Under the pieces are notes generated by a model. That model worked only from the letters and a program-made list of their open reading frames with translations, made no database searches and was not told the origin of the DNA. From contig NHNW01000009.1 in the NCBI GenBank assembly GCA_002786025.1, positions 130,376 through 194,375 of the forward strand: DNA of 64,000 nucleotides, given 5' to 3'. Position 1 is the first letter of the stretch. Every line of letters begins with the position of its first letter. Below are positions 8,498 to 18,129 of the stretch, piece by piece. This DNA is from Zasmidium citrigriseum (lineage: Eukaryota > Ascomycota > Dothideomycetes > Mycosphaerellales > Mycosphaerellaceae). Both the position numbers and the translations under genes were made by a program.

Positions 8498-10894
8498 TCA
8501 AGTCCACAGCTTGATACTCCCATCCGCACCGGCACTAATTAGCCATGCTTCCGTTGGGTGCCACTCCAGATCCAACACACCCAGATCGCTCTTGATCTTG
8601 TGGCCTTTAAGCACCTTCAACGGCACAACGGTTGCGTTCTCCAAGCTGTCGCCAACGACCTTTCCATGGAAGACCTGAACAGTTCCATCATCGCTGGCAT
8701 CTGCGAAAAGTGGCAGAGTGGGATGGAATTTGACGCTCCGAATGGCTTTTGAGTGGTATCGAAGAGTCTTGTATGGTGTGCTTCCAAGGTCGAGATCATG
8801 CCAGAGCAGTCGCTTGTCGTATGATGATACGAGTAAGTTGCCGCCCATTGGGTGAAGGGAGATGGATGAGATCCACCTTGCGCCAGGCTGGAGTTCCTTC
8901 TCGAGTTTTTGTTGTTGGAGATCGTAGACTCGCACTCTTTGTCGAGTCGCGACGAAGAACAGCGGCCTTGAAGGATGGAAAGTGGCAGTCTGCGCAATAC
9001 CCTTGAGTCGCTTGAATGGATGCTGGGTTTGGTGCTTCGAGAGCGTGTGAATGGCGACGGCAGTCGATGTAGACGAGGTGGAGGGGCAGACAGTCGCAAA
9101 ATACTCCCCACGACGATGCCAGGCCAGTGTCTTGGGTGGGGACTTCAACGTGAGGGTAAGAAGGACGCCTTTGTCCTGGAGTGAAGTCGATGGGCGTGAC
9201 CAGCTGACGACCTTCTCCTTCCCCGGGGCGGTCTTAGAGGGGTTTGATGCGGCATATCCGAAACCAGCATCCAAGATATCCCTCGAGGTAGCCTGGATGT
9301 CTTCATTCGCCAGTTCAGGTGGCGGAACGATGAAGTAAACATTGTCACCACAGCAAGCAGCCAGGATGCATGCGTTTTGGCCTGGTCTCCAGGTGATGAC
9401 ACTGACAGAGTCCTCGGACGACAGCTTGATGCGCCATTCTTGCCGACCCGTGCCAAAGGTCCAAATCCTTACAGTCCCATCATCACCGCCTGATGCAATG
9501 TATCTCGCGGTAGGGTCTATAGCCACACTGCGCACACGGCCTTCGTGTCCAAAGTAGGTCGTGTCGTTCCATGTTGGGAAAGGCTTCAGCTCGGAAGGAT
9601 CTGGTAGCTTTGGAAGAAGTGATTCGGGGTCGATGTTCAACTTGCTTCGCCGTACTCGAGGAGCAAGGTACAAATCCAGACATCTCTCAAACTTCTCCTT
9701 GACAAAGCCATCATATCCAGGCACTTTGCGCAATGCTGAATGATCTCGAGGTAAGAAATCTCGCTCTCGGTCCTCTTCGTCCTGGTTCTCCCATTCCTCT
9801 CGTTCGTGCTTGTCGGGCAAGTACTCTGGTGGTGGATGGTAGCTCTCTTCGTATCCTGGCGGTGGCAATTTCGGAGCGGGTATATTCATTGGGTGGTCGG
9901 GTCTTGGTGCCTCGTTTGACCAGATATCATAGCTCGCGTATTCCCGTTCTGCCTCCTCGCGCTCCCTCTCTTCCTCGCTGGGCTCCTTGAATGGCATGAT
10001 GTGACCGTCCTTGATCGCCTTAACCATCTTCATGACTCGCTTATGCTCGTGCATGGAGGGTACGAATCGTCGCTTGGGTTCAGGTGCAGCAGACAATGGC
10101 ATGATCTCCTCTTTTCCGGGCCCAGTGAACCATTCGACCATATCCGGGTATGGATCATATCCTTCTCCTGGTGCCTCGCTGCGGGTCAACTTCTTGAGGG
10201 TCTCCAGCTCTTCTCTGTTCAACACCATTGGCTTGCCAGTCTCCGGGTCTGTCAATCCAGTCCATCCTTCGGGGATCTCGATGCTGTCTAACAGCGAGTC
10301 CAAGGCTTCACCCTTCGCCGGTCTTGCGATGCGCTTTCCATTGATATCGTAACCAATATGCGGGTAGGCATCGTAATATGAGAGCGGGATGTTGCCAATT
10401 GTGTTCGCGGTGACTTGAGCATCCGAGTCGTCCGAATCGTAGACAGGATCGATCTCGCCGTAGATGTATCGCTCGTTGCCGTTCGCATCTTTCTCCACTC
10501 GGTAGTTGGGCTTTTCTTCATCGTCCAGTCGCTTCATCGGTGTCTCTGGAGAGAGCGAACTGACATCTTTGCCGGTATCACTGCCCATGAGCTTTTGCGG
10601 AGGTGTTTTTCGTCCATTCGTCTTGAGATTTCGAATTTGCTGTCGCACATCCTCCTCATCCTCTGAAGACGGGATCTCGTCGCTGTCAATTTCTTCATCT
10701 TCCTCCTCATCCTCCTCTTCGTCGAATTCGTCGTCTTCAAAATCTTCCTCGCTGTCGTCCTCACTGCTACCCTCGTCAAATGCGCCGTTCAGCTCTGCAT
10801 CGCCCAGCAGCTCCTCCTGATTCTCTTCCGCAGGTCGCGGGACCTCGACGACCTTCCGCTTCTGTCCAGCTCGCTGTGCCGCCATCCTCGTCAA
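8498..10894 (-). CDS. erb1: Ribosome biogenesis protein ERB1 (BOP1 homolog)
   Basis: A single exon of 798 residues. The N-terminal 100 residues are strongly acidic (Glu/Asp/Ser runs, about 40-90). Next comes the BOP1NT domain (about 150-410), including the family blocks YNRIP-like [31 protein letters not shown], and the [17 protein letters not shown] region. The C-terminal half is a WD40 propeller starting at [14 protein letters not shown] and ending with [22 protein letters not shown]. With Nop7 and Ytm1 it forms the PeBoW complex required for 27S pre-rRNA processing and 60S assembly in the nucleolus. Length matches fungal Erb1. Both Met1 and Met4 are possible starts. Confidence 0.96.
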   Translation of the reverse strand: MTRMAAQRAGQKRKVVEVPRPAEENQEELLGDAELNGAFDEGSSEDDSEEDFEDDEFDEEEDEEEDEEIDSDEIPSSEDEEDVRQQIRNLKTNGRKTPPQKLMGSDTGKDVSSLSPETPMKRLDDEEKPNYRVEKDANGNERYIYGEIDPVYDSDDSDAQVTANTIGNIPLSYYDAYPHIGYDINGKRIARPAKGEALDSLLDSIEIPEGWTGLTDPETGKPMVLNREELETLKKLTRSEAPGEGYDPYPDMVEWFTGPGKEEIMPLSAAPEPKRRFVPSMHEHKRVMKMVKAIKDGHIMPFKEPSEEEREREEAEREYASYDIWSNEAPRPDHPMNIPAPKLPPPGYEESYHPPPEYLPDKHEREEWENQDEEDRERDFLPRDHSALRKVPGYDGFVKEKFERCLDLYLAPRVRRSKLNIDPESLLPKLPDPSELKPFPTWNDTTYFGHEGRVRSVAIDPTARYIASGGDDGTVRIWTFGTGRQEWRIKLSSEDSVSVITWRPGQNACILAACCGDNVYFIVPPPELANEDIQATSRDILDAGFGYAASNPSKTAPGKEKVVSWSRPSTSLQDKGVLLTLTLKSPPKTLAWHRRGEYFATVCPSTSSTSTAVAIHTLSKHQTQHPFKRLKGIAQTATFHPSRPLFFVATRQRVRVYDLQQQKLEKELQPGARWISSISLHPMGGNLLVSSYDKRLLWHDLDLGSTPYKTLRYHSKAIRSVKFHPTLPLFADASDDGTVQVFHGKVVGDSLENATVVPLKVLKGHKIKSDLGVLDLEWHPTEAWLISAGADGSIKLWT

Positions 10895-11511
10895 CGATAG
10901 TGCCGATGTGCAGTAGTATTGGATGTCGAAGGGCCAAGCACAGTTCTTCCAAAATTCTCGAGTAGTTTCGGCTAGCGCGGACAGGGATGCGCATCCTTCA
11001 ACCCTACCTCAAGTGCGGGTCGATCCTTCTCGACTACACTTCTCTTCTTTCCAATCAAACATGTGAAAATTGCCTCAAACTTGCGCTGGACTTTAATGGA
11101 TGGCCAGTACAAATCTATGGAATAGACGAGGCTGACTCGCTTTCACGACTTCCATAACCCTCAAAATGGCAGAGCTTGAGGGACAATCTGGACGGCTGAA
11201 TCAGCAACTCGCTCTTTAGCGGATTGGCAAGGATCCTTTGTGCGTCACCTCTCGCCCTGCAGAAGCTCAGCTGGTGGCCTTTCACACCTTCTTTCACCGT
11301 CCAAGAAGAGAGCTGACCGTATACATCTCTGGTCGGGCATGCCACCGTCCGCAGCACCCCAACATTCTGGTCAGCGGCTAGCCGTCTTACTCTAGGCAGG
11401 TAGTTCCTATATCTTTCGGAGACATTCCCCTCATCTTCTCCATCCTCTCTACCTTATTTCTTCAATTGTCTCCGAGGGTTCACGAGCTTCCGCAGGGCAC
11501 CAATAGTCATC
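10895..11511. promoter_or_regulatory. Divergent promoter region, ERB1 / AflR-type regulator
   Basis: These 617 bp separate two divergent start codons. The segment from about 11400 to 11511, just before the regulator ATG, is rich in CTTC/TCTCC, as is normal for a fungal 5' leader. No reading frame here is convincing, including an 80-codon one at 11115-11357 on the minus strand. Confidence 0.4.
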
Positions 11512-12859
11512 ATGGCTCAAGAGATGGATACCGCAGCCACCACGCAGGCACCCACCTCAGCAACCACGGCTCCCTCGGAACCGGCAGGCAAGCTACGTGC
11601 TGCTTGCGATGAGTGCAGTATGTTGGTCGAGCAAATGCAATGGGCCTCTGCGTCTCTAACATACGCGAGTAGGAACCAAGAAGCTCAAATGTACCGGCGA
11701 ACGACCGAGTTGCTCACGATGCGTACGCGAAAATATATCCTGTGTATACTCCCCGCAGAAACAGATGGGCAGACCAAAGAAGCGAGCACGAACCGATCAA
11801 GATGTCTCTCCTCCCCGAGGCCTCGCAGAGCCGATGGTATGGGACCCAAATATACGAACAGATAGCGGGTTCGACATGGGTCCTTTTGAGTCCGCATTCA
11901 CACCAGGTGGCAGCCTACAACCCTGGTTAAAGGACACCGAGAACTGGGGACATGACTTCTCAATGCCAGAAGGTGGACACGGACTTGGCAGTGAGAATGG
12001 TATGCCAGGTCTTACGCCAGACACCAGCTCGACCAGCTCCCCACCACTATTGAACCTCCCACCCGAACTCCAATCAGGCCATATCAGCAGCATGTCCCAC
12101 AGCCAATCCCACTCAACCCACGACGCCAGCACGCAACTCCTCCTGGACCCAGCCCTCAACGGCTCCAGCGCAACCACCAACCTCGGCATGCCCATGAGCC
12201 TCATGCCCAACTGCGCCTGCCTCTCAACAATGTACCTAACCCTCAACACCCTCCAATCCATGGACGACAGCTTCAAATTCCCCTTCGCCCTCCACCCACT
12301 CCGCGAAGCAATGCAAACCGCCTCCGACGTCCTCAAATGCGAAGAATGCCCAAAGCGCTTCATCACCGCAATCCAAAATACCCAACTCCTCGGCACCCTG
12401 CTCATGTCCATCGCAGAGCGCTTCTCCAAAGTCCTCGAACACATAACCTCCGAATCGCACCGTGCCTCCCTCGCCGGCGAAGAAAAGAAATTCCGCCTCC
12501 AAGACCTCAACACCTCAACCTCGCACCTCCACGCCGGCGGTCTCGGCTGCGTAGCGGCCTTCAGCATCAATCTCTCCCCCGAGGAGTGGCGCAAAATGTG
12601 CAAGAAAGTCGTGCGCGCAGAAGTCCAGGGCCCGAGTGAGGGAAATGAGTGTTGTTGTTATTTCAACGGGGTCGTGAGGCAGATGGAGGAGAGGCAGTAT
12701 CGCTGGCATAAGAGTCCCACGCCGCAGGATTTTCCGGTCGATCATACGACGGGGAAGATTTTGGGGGGTCCGAGGAGTGAGATGAAGAAGGAGGATCATC
12801 TTTGTTTGAAATTGGCGGGGTTTGCGAAGAAGTTGGTTGAGGGGTTTGATTGGGATTGA
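11512..12859 (+). CDS. Zn2Cys6 transcription factor with AflR-type domain
   Basis: Two exons, 11512-11617 and 11673-12859, joined over a 55-bp phase-1 intron (GTATGT...GAGTAG), give 430 residues. The splice completes a binuclear zinc cluster: CDEC, six residues, C, six residues, C-S-R-C, six residues, C (about residues 31-58). It is followed by a basic MGRPKKRART linker. Such clusters bind CGG-containing DNA. The C-terminal part (about 180-430) matches the AflR regulatory domain: NCACLSTMYLTLNTLQ, KCEECPKRFITAIQNTQLLG and LLMSIAERFSKVLEHI. That domain occurs in aflatoxin/sterigmatocystin regulators and in many unrelated secondary-metabolism or stress regulators. No polyketide synthase, NRPS or tailoring gene is present nearby, so the target is unknown. 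The middle 100 residues are Ser/Thr/Pro-rich and likely disordered. Confidence 0.9.
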
Positions 12860-13791
12860 TGTGGTTGATGAATGAAGGATTTGAGTTTTGGATCAATGAG
12901 AGATGAAGTCATGAATATGTTCAGAACAATGTACACCCGACCTTTTCTGCGTGCTTGTCTATCTGACTTAGAGACCAGCTTCGTCGACCCCGACATGCGG
13001 TAGGTTGCGTAGGGTTAGGGTTAGAGGATAAGAACAGGACTTCCACATGTCCTCGCATTTCTCCAGTTCGCACGACTTTCCCCACATGCATGTCAATCAG
13101 TTGTTTGGGAGTCTTCAGACTTCAAAAAATTGAATTGCCTATTCCCTGGACGTCTGACGTCGTCGCGAATCGCGAAAAGTTGCATGCGGCGGAAGTAGAA
13201 GTTTCTGAAGTCTCGCGATGAGGAGAACTGTACGGAGAGAGTGGACTACGTTTCAGAGCTGAGGTATCGAAGGAGCTGGTTCTCTATCGGATAGCATAGT
13301 ATACCAGCCAAGAGGGAATCAATTGAGACACTTTGGCTCTTTCTCGAAACTCCTAATATCACTCCGATATCGACTTACGCAGGAAAGAGGGGAGAAGACA
13401 TTTGAACCGATCGAACACTCGTCGATACAACACGACTATAACAATAAACAATGCCTATTCGCTTTCAAGCCCGCTGTCCCTGGAGCGGGTGGTAGTTAGC
13501 CAGTCTAATCCCAATGCCAATGAACCCGTGCACTTTCCCCTTGAAGTACAGGTGGGAAAAACTCCAATGAACGCTCTCGCCATGTATGTGAAAAGTCAGA
13601 CAAAACAAAGCCCCCGACTCTCTTCCACCGCTTCTATACCGTCCCCTGATTCTTCAAAGCTTTCTTAGGTTCTTCCCCACGCGTGCTGCCGTGGGGCTGG
13701 TGCTTCGTAGGTGTTGAGTGGTGCAGACCTCTCTGTGGAAGGTGTGCTAGCACTCAGTCATGATTCAAGAGCACATTCACCACATCTCCCC
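12860..13791. other. Convergent intergenic region with telomere-like tract
   Basis: These 932 bp lie between two 3' ends (AflR-type regulator and Ca2+-ATPase), more than two terminators need. A TTAGGG-type tract lies at 13010-13024 and a TGACGTC at about 13155. No frame, including the 88-codon one at 13402-13668, has protein-like features. The bottom of the region (about 13560-13790) is probably the 3' UTR of the ATPase gene. Confidence 0.4.
13010..13024. repeat. Short interstitial telomere-like tract (TTAGGG type)
   Basis: TAGGGTTAGGGTTAG, slightly more than two perfect units of the usual filamentous-fungal telomere repeat, lies in a gene-free region. Its orientation is opposite to that of the tract at 1692-1712. 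Confidence 0.65.
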
Positions 13792-16700
13792 TCAAGGCGC
13801 CCCCTCATCCTTCTTATCCCCACTCGCCGAACTAGGCTCACCCCCAAAGGGTCCCTGCCCAAAAGCCGGCGTCGTAGCCGTACTCTGACTCGGCGGCTGC
13901 CTTAGAGCGTCCTCCTTGACGACAACATCGTCATTCTTACTCGTCTCCGGATGCGTCTCCAAGCGATACTCCCGCGAAAGATTGCTAGCCGAGCGTTCGC
14001 GGGAGAAGCGCAGACTGTCCGCATCACCCTCTCGTCTCTCGATAGGCGACCAGCCTCCTGCGATGGAGCCAGCAACGATACCGGCCATGGCAGCGCCGGC
14101 GAAGGCGGAATTGCTCCTTGACCGCCCGCGGCGTCGCCGAGAGTCGGGAGTTGGTGGTGCGGGGGATTGGCCGTTGTCTTCGCCTTCGGCGGGCTCGTTG
14201 TTGGGTGTTCGCGGTAAGCTGGAGCTGGCGCGGCTTCGACTGGGGCTGCGACTAGCCATGAAGGCCTCTTTGGGGTGCGTGAAGGTGAACTTGAGAGAGT
14301 TGATACGGCCACCCTTGTACTTCTTGAGCCAGGCCAGTTCATCTTTGATGTCGTACAGGGCCTGGTTGAATTCGAAGGGATTTTCTTCGTCCGTGACGAT
14401 GACCCTCTTCTCCCGGTTACGTTGCGACCATTCGCGGATACGTCGAGGAATCACAGCTGCCGCCAATTCATCGGGGACCAGACGAATGACCACACCGATC
14501 GGCAGAGAGATGGCACCCAAAACAAGGGCAATACCCCACTGGGCGCCAGTCTGGTGCTCGGCCTGGAATGCTGACCACCCTCCAACCATGATGATCAGGA
14601 CTTGACCTCCGATCATGACGAGGAAAATGCCCACGAAGAACAAGTTGCGTTGCAGTCCCTCGAAGATGTTGAAGCGGTTGTCCAGACGGCGGTTATTCAA
14701 AGCGTTGAAGATCTGCATCCAAGTAAAGGTGTTGAACACGAGCGTCTTAAGCTGTCTCTCGTGGTGTTCGCGAATGTCGCTGCCGGCGGGATCTTCATCA
14801 TAGTTAAGGATGTGCATGCCGCCAAAGTTCAACACCAGAGTGACTACCAGCTGGTAGATTGCCTGTCCGATGATCATCTTCCACATGGTGACCGAGAAGA
14901 GCGGCGCGGACTTGGGGTCTGGCTTCCTGTTAAGAATGGCACGGCTTGGGGGATCCGTGGCAAGAGCCAGGGCAGCCATGGTGTCCATGATCAGGTTGAT
15001 CCACAGCAGCTGCACTGCTGTCAAGACAGATTCTTCGTTGTTGTTTGCAATCGCAGAAATGAACGCCAGCAGGACAGCAGTAATGTTGACCGTAATCTGG
15101 AATTGGAGAAACTTTCGGACAGCGTCGTTGACCGCACGGCCCCACATCAGTGCCTTGACAATAGAGGCGAAGTTGTCGTCCATAAGAATGATGTCGGAAG
15201 CCTCCTTTGCGACTTCAGTACCGGCGATATTCATGGCGAAACCGACATCAGCGGCCTTGAGAGCTGGGGCGTCGTTGGTACCATCACCCGTGACGGCGAC
15301 GGTCTCACCCATCTCCTTCAGGCGCTTAACCAAGGTCCGCTTGTCGTCTGGCGAAGAACGTGCGAGGACCTGCAATTTCGGGATGACAGCCTTTTGCTCA
15401 GACTTGCTCATCTTTCTGAAATCCGGTCCTTCAAGTGCGACACCTCCTTGAGTGAAGATGCCGCACTCGGTTGCGATAGCCTTGCCGGTGGTAATGTTGT
15501 CGCCAGTCACCATGCGGACGAAGACGCCAGCCCTGATACAGTCCTGGACTGCCTCTGGAACACCGTCTCGGAGAGGGTCCTGGATACCCACAATGCCGAG
15601 GAAGTTCATGTTCTTGCAAATGTCTTCCACTGACGCTTGCGTTCTGTCGTCTTCGACTCTTTTGACTCCCTTGGGAGGCCAGACGTCGGACTCGAAGTCT
15701 CGCCAAATCATACCAATAGTACGCAGGGATCGCGAAGCATATGCATCAATGAGCCTCTCGAGAGTCTTTCTGTTGTCGCTGGTCATAGCCGTGGTCTCGG
15801 CGCCTTGAGTGGGATCGCGCAGGATGTTGGAGCAGTGCTTCAGCATGATTTCACTAGCGCCTTTGACAAGCAGTCTGTAACCTCTACCGTCGTTCAGCTT
15901 GATGACCATCGCCATGTACTTCCGGCCAGAGTCGAAGGGAATCATCTGAGCAATTTCGGTGTTGCTGCGCTCGACGTTCACTCTATCCATGCCCAGGTGA
16001 TCCTTTGCAAAGTCCAGAAGAGCGGTCTCCGTCTTGGAGCCGACGAATCTGACATTGCCATTGTCTTCAGCCTCAAAGGCAGTGGAGTTGATGGCGATGC
16101 TGTCTTTCCACAACGTCTTGACATCCTTGGAAATGGTCGAGATGAATTCTGAAGTAGGAACGTCATCGATGTCGTCTCGCATGTCCTTGTTGGGGTCAGG
16201 TGCGTTCTCAACGTTGCGGCCAGCACGGTTGCTGAATCTATTAGATGTTCCGACAGAGCCAGCCACGACCGTCATGACGTTTTGAGTCAAGGTACCAGTC
16301 TTGTCGGAGCACACCGAAGTGGCATTGCCCATGGTTTCGCAAGATCGCAGAACTCGAACCAGATTGTTATCCGCCAACATGCGCTTCGTTGCATATGCCA
16401 GAGACAGAGTGACAGCCAGGGGCAACCCTTCAGGTACAGCCACGACGACAATGGTGACGGCCGTAATGAGGATGGTCATGAATTGCTGGCCCTTGTCCGC
16501 TGGTGAGTCGTCGTTGCCAGGTAGCTGAGCAAGGAACTTGATGAATAGAATCACGAACAGGAGCAAGGCCGCACTACTGCCGATCTTGGCGATGTACTCG
16601 GCAAGCTTGTTCAACTTGGCCTGGAGAGGCGTCATATCGTTGCTTTCCTGCAAGGAGAGCATGGTCTTGCCGTAGGACGAGTGGATGCCGACTGCGGTGA

Positions 16701-18129
16701 CGATCATACGACCAAAACCCTCAGTGACTTTGCCGCCAGAGATCATGAAGGGATCCATCTTCCTAAGGGGTTCGTGGTTCTCCATGGCACGGTAAACCTC
16801 ATCACCAGGGCTCTTCTTCAGGACGTCGGATTCACCAGTCGCGGAGGATTCGTCGCATTTGACACCGTGGCCAGAGATAAAGATTCCGTCGACGGGCAGG
16901 ATGTCACCGGGCTCGACCAAAAGGACGTCTCCGACCAATATCTCCTGAACATCAATCTCCTGCGTCTTGCCTGACCGTACGACCTTGACGTTACGAGCTT
17001 CTTTCTTCTTGTTCAGCTTTGCAAACTGTCGTTCCTTTTGCCAATCGTTGAGAGCGCCCACCGTGACGACAACAATAATGGCGACGATGATGGCCACTCC
17101 TTCAATCCATTCGACCTCATTGAATGCAATACCTTGGTAGATACCGAGAGCCAGGGCAATGAACGCAGCCACCGTCAGAACGATCAGGACCTTGTCGTTG
17201 TACGCGAGCCACATAAGTTCAAGTATACTCTTGGGTTTCCGTTCGGGCAGCTTGTTCTCGTCAAAGATCCGTTTCCGGTCGGTAAAAGTTCCAGCAGATT
17301 GCTTCTCATCAGAAGATTCGGCCAATGGAGGCTCCGCAACAGGTGCTGCAACAGCGGTGTCATCCGATGAAGGAGTGTCGACTTTCGTGGCCTGGTCGAA
17401 AGATATCGCCCCCTCCAAAGTTTGCTCGTCAACACTGAGACCAGCGTTTCGATCGGTCCGTAAGCCCTTCTCCAGCCCGGCTAATCCACCAAGCGCGTGG
17501 AAAGCACCCAAACTCTTTGGATTCAGCAACTTCGTCATATGACCAGGAGCAAAGGCAAATGGATTGTTCTCCCGTTCAAATTCCTCCTCAGTCCCGGGGT
17601 CTGGCTTCAGAGCCTCCTCGTCTGACAACACAGGATGCTCGCTTGTGTCCTGTTTCGATTGACTCGAGAACGCCTTGAGCGGCATTTGATCCGACGGGGT
17701 TGTTGTGTTCACATACGTGACGTCCGATGTTGACGACGTATCTTGAGTATCCACACTCCCTCCTCGACTTCTCCCGCTCGGCACAGACAAGAATGACTGC
17801 GGCTGCTGCCATTGTGAAGGCGAGGATATGTTGTGAGGACTCGTTGGCCTCGATTCCCTACTCTCGAAGCTACTCTTCCCCTGCAGTTCAGTCGGGGTGG
17901 AGGTAGTCTGGTGATTTGAAGACGGCCGCAGCCCTTGTGATCTGTCTCCGTTTGCACCATCTTCCTCCACTTCTTGCGGTCGATCCATTTGAGGATTGTG
18001 ATCGGAATTCCTCTGCACGGCAGACGTGTCTATGGTGATGGTCGGTGCTCGAGGCCTTCGTGCGGGATTGGGAGAGGGCGAAGAGGCTGTATCACCGCCC
18101 TCGTTCGGCGGCTGATTGTGCTCCGCCAT
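13792..18129 (-). CDS. PMC1: P-type Ca2+-ATPase of the PMCA / vacuolar Pmc1 type
   Basis: A single exon of 1445 residues. The phosphorylation motif CSDKTGTLT has Asp609; PEGLPLAVTLSLAYA is the M4 calcium-site helix; the TGDGTNDAPALKAADVG hinge is intact; DDNFASIVKA and the M5-M6 block ending LLWINLIMDTMAALALATDPP complete a P2B pump. P2B pumps export Ca2+ from the cytosol to the vacuole or the cell exterior; yeast Pmc1 is vacuolar and calcineurin-induced. Both ends are long and Ser/Pro-rich: about 280 residues precede M1 and about 190 follow M10. The C-terminal tail contains a basic SRSPSRSRASSS stretch, where animal relatives carry an autoinhibitory calmodulin site; I cannot confirm one here. 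Absence of introns over 4.3 kb is notable but not unusual in this group. Confidence 0.95.
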   Translation of the reverse strand: MAEHNQPPNEGGDTASSPSPNPARRPRAPTITIDTSAVQRNSDHNPQMDRPQEVEEDGANGDRSQGLRPSSNHQTTSTPTELQGKSSFESRESRPTSPHNISSPSQWQQPQSFLSVPSGRSRGGSVDTQDTSSTSDVTYVNTTTPSDQMPLKAFSSQSKQDTSEHPVLSDEEALKPDPGTEEEFERENNPFAFAPGHMTKLLNPKSLGAFHALGGLAGLEKGLRTDRNAGLSVDEQTLEGAISFDQATKVDTPSSDDTAVAAPVAEPPLAESSDEKQSAGTFTDRKRIFDENKLPERKPKSILELMWLAYNDKVLIVLTVAAFIALALGIYQGIAFNEVEWIEGVAIIVAIIVVVTVGALNDWQKERQFAKLNKKKEARNVKVVRSGKTQEIDVQEILVGDVLLVEPGDILPVDGIFISGHGVKCDESSATGESDVLKKSPGDEVYRAMENHEPLRKMDPFMISGGKVTEGFGRMIVTAVGIHSSYGKTMLSLQESNDMTPLQAKLNKLAEYIAKIGSSAALLLFVILFIKFLAQLPGNDDSPADKGQQFMTILITAVTIVVVAVPEGLPLAVTLSLAYATKRMLADNNLVRVLRSCETMGNATSVCSDKTGTLTQNVMTVVAGSVGTSNRFSNRAGRNVENAPDPNKDMRDDIDDVPTSEFISTISKDVKTLWKDSIAINSTAFEAEDNGNVRFVGSKTETALLDFAKDHLGMDRVNVERSNTEIAQMIPFDSGRKYMAMVIKLNDGRGYRLLVKGASEIMLKHCSNILRDPTQGAETTAMTSDNRKTLERLIDAYASRSLRTIGMIWRDFESDVWPPKGVKRVEDDRTQASVEDICKNMNFLGIVGIQDPLRDGVPEAVQDCIRAGVFVRMVTGDNITTGKAIATECGIFTQGGVALEGPDFRKMSKSEQKAVIPKLQVLARSSPDDKRTLVKRLKEMGETVAVTGDGTNDAPALKAADVGFAMNIAGTEVAKEASDIILMDDNFASIVKALMWGRAVNDAVRKFLQFQITVNITAVLLAFISAIANNNEESVLTAVQLLWINLIMDTMAALALATDPPSRAILNRKPDPKSAPLFSVTMWKMIIGQAIYQLVVTLVLNFGGMHILNYDEDPAGSDIREHHERQLKTLVFNTFTWMQIFNALNNRRLDNRFNIFEGLQRNLFFVGIFLVMIGGQVLIIMVGGWSAFQAEHQTGAQWGIALVLGAISLPIGVVIRLVPDELAAAVIPRRIREWSQRNREKRVIVTDEENPFEFNQALYDIKDELAWLKKYKGGRINSLKFTFTHPKEAFMASRSPSRSRASSSLPRTPNNEPAEGEDNGQSPAPPTPDSRRRRGRSRSNSAFAGAAMAGIVAGSIAGGWSPIERREGDADSLRFSRERSASNLSREYRLETHPETSKNDDVVVKEDALRQPPSQSTATTPAFGQGPFGGEPSSASGDKKDEGAP

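Noticed and set aside
1..13000. A catabolic gene cluster (dehalogenase, gluconokinase, P5C dehydrogenase, BCKDH E2)
   Set aside because: The enzymes belong to unrelated pathways, have separate promoters and are interrupted by ERB1; chance neighbourhood is the better explanation.
1692..13024. A subtelomeric location for the window, based on the two telomere-like tracts
   Set aside because: Both tracts are about two units long and surrounded by conserved housekeeping genes with no subtelomeric repeats or helicase genes.
14602..15633. A 343-codon plus-strand frame antisense to the Ca2+-ATPase
   Set aside because: It lies wholly inside a well-supported coding sequence with conserved catalytic motifs on the other strand; codon composition explains it.
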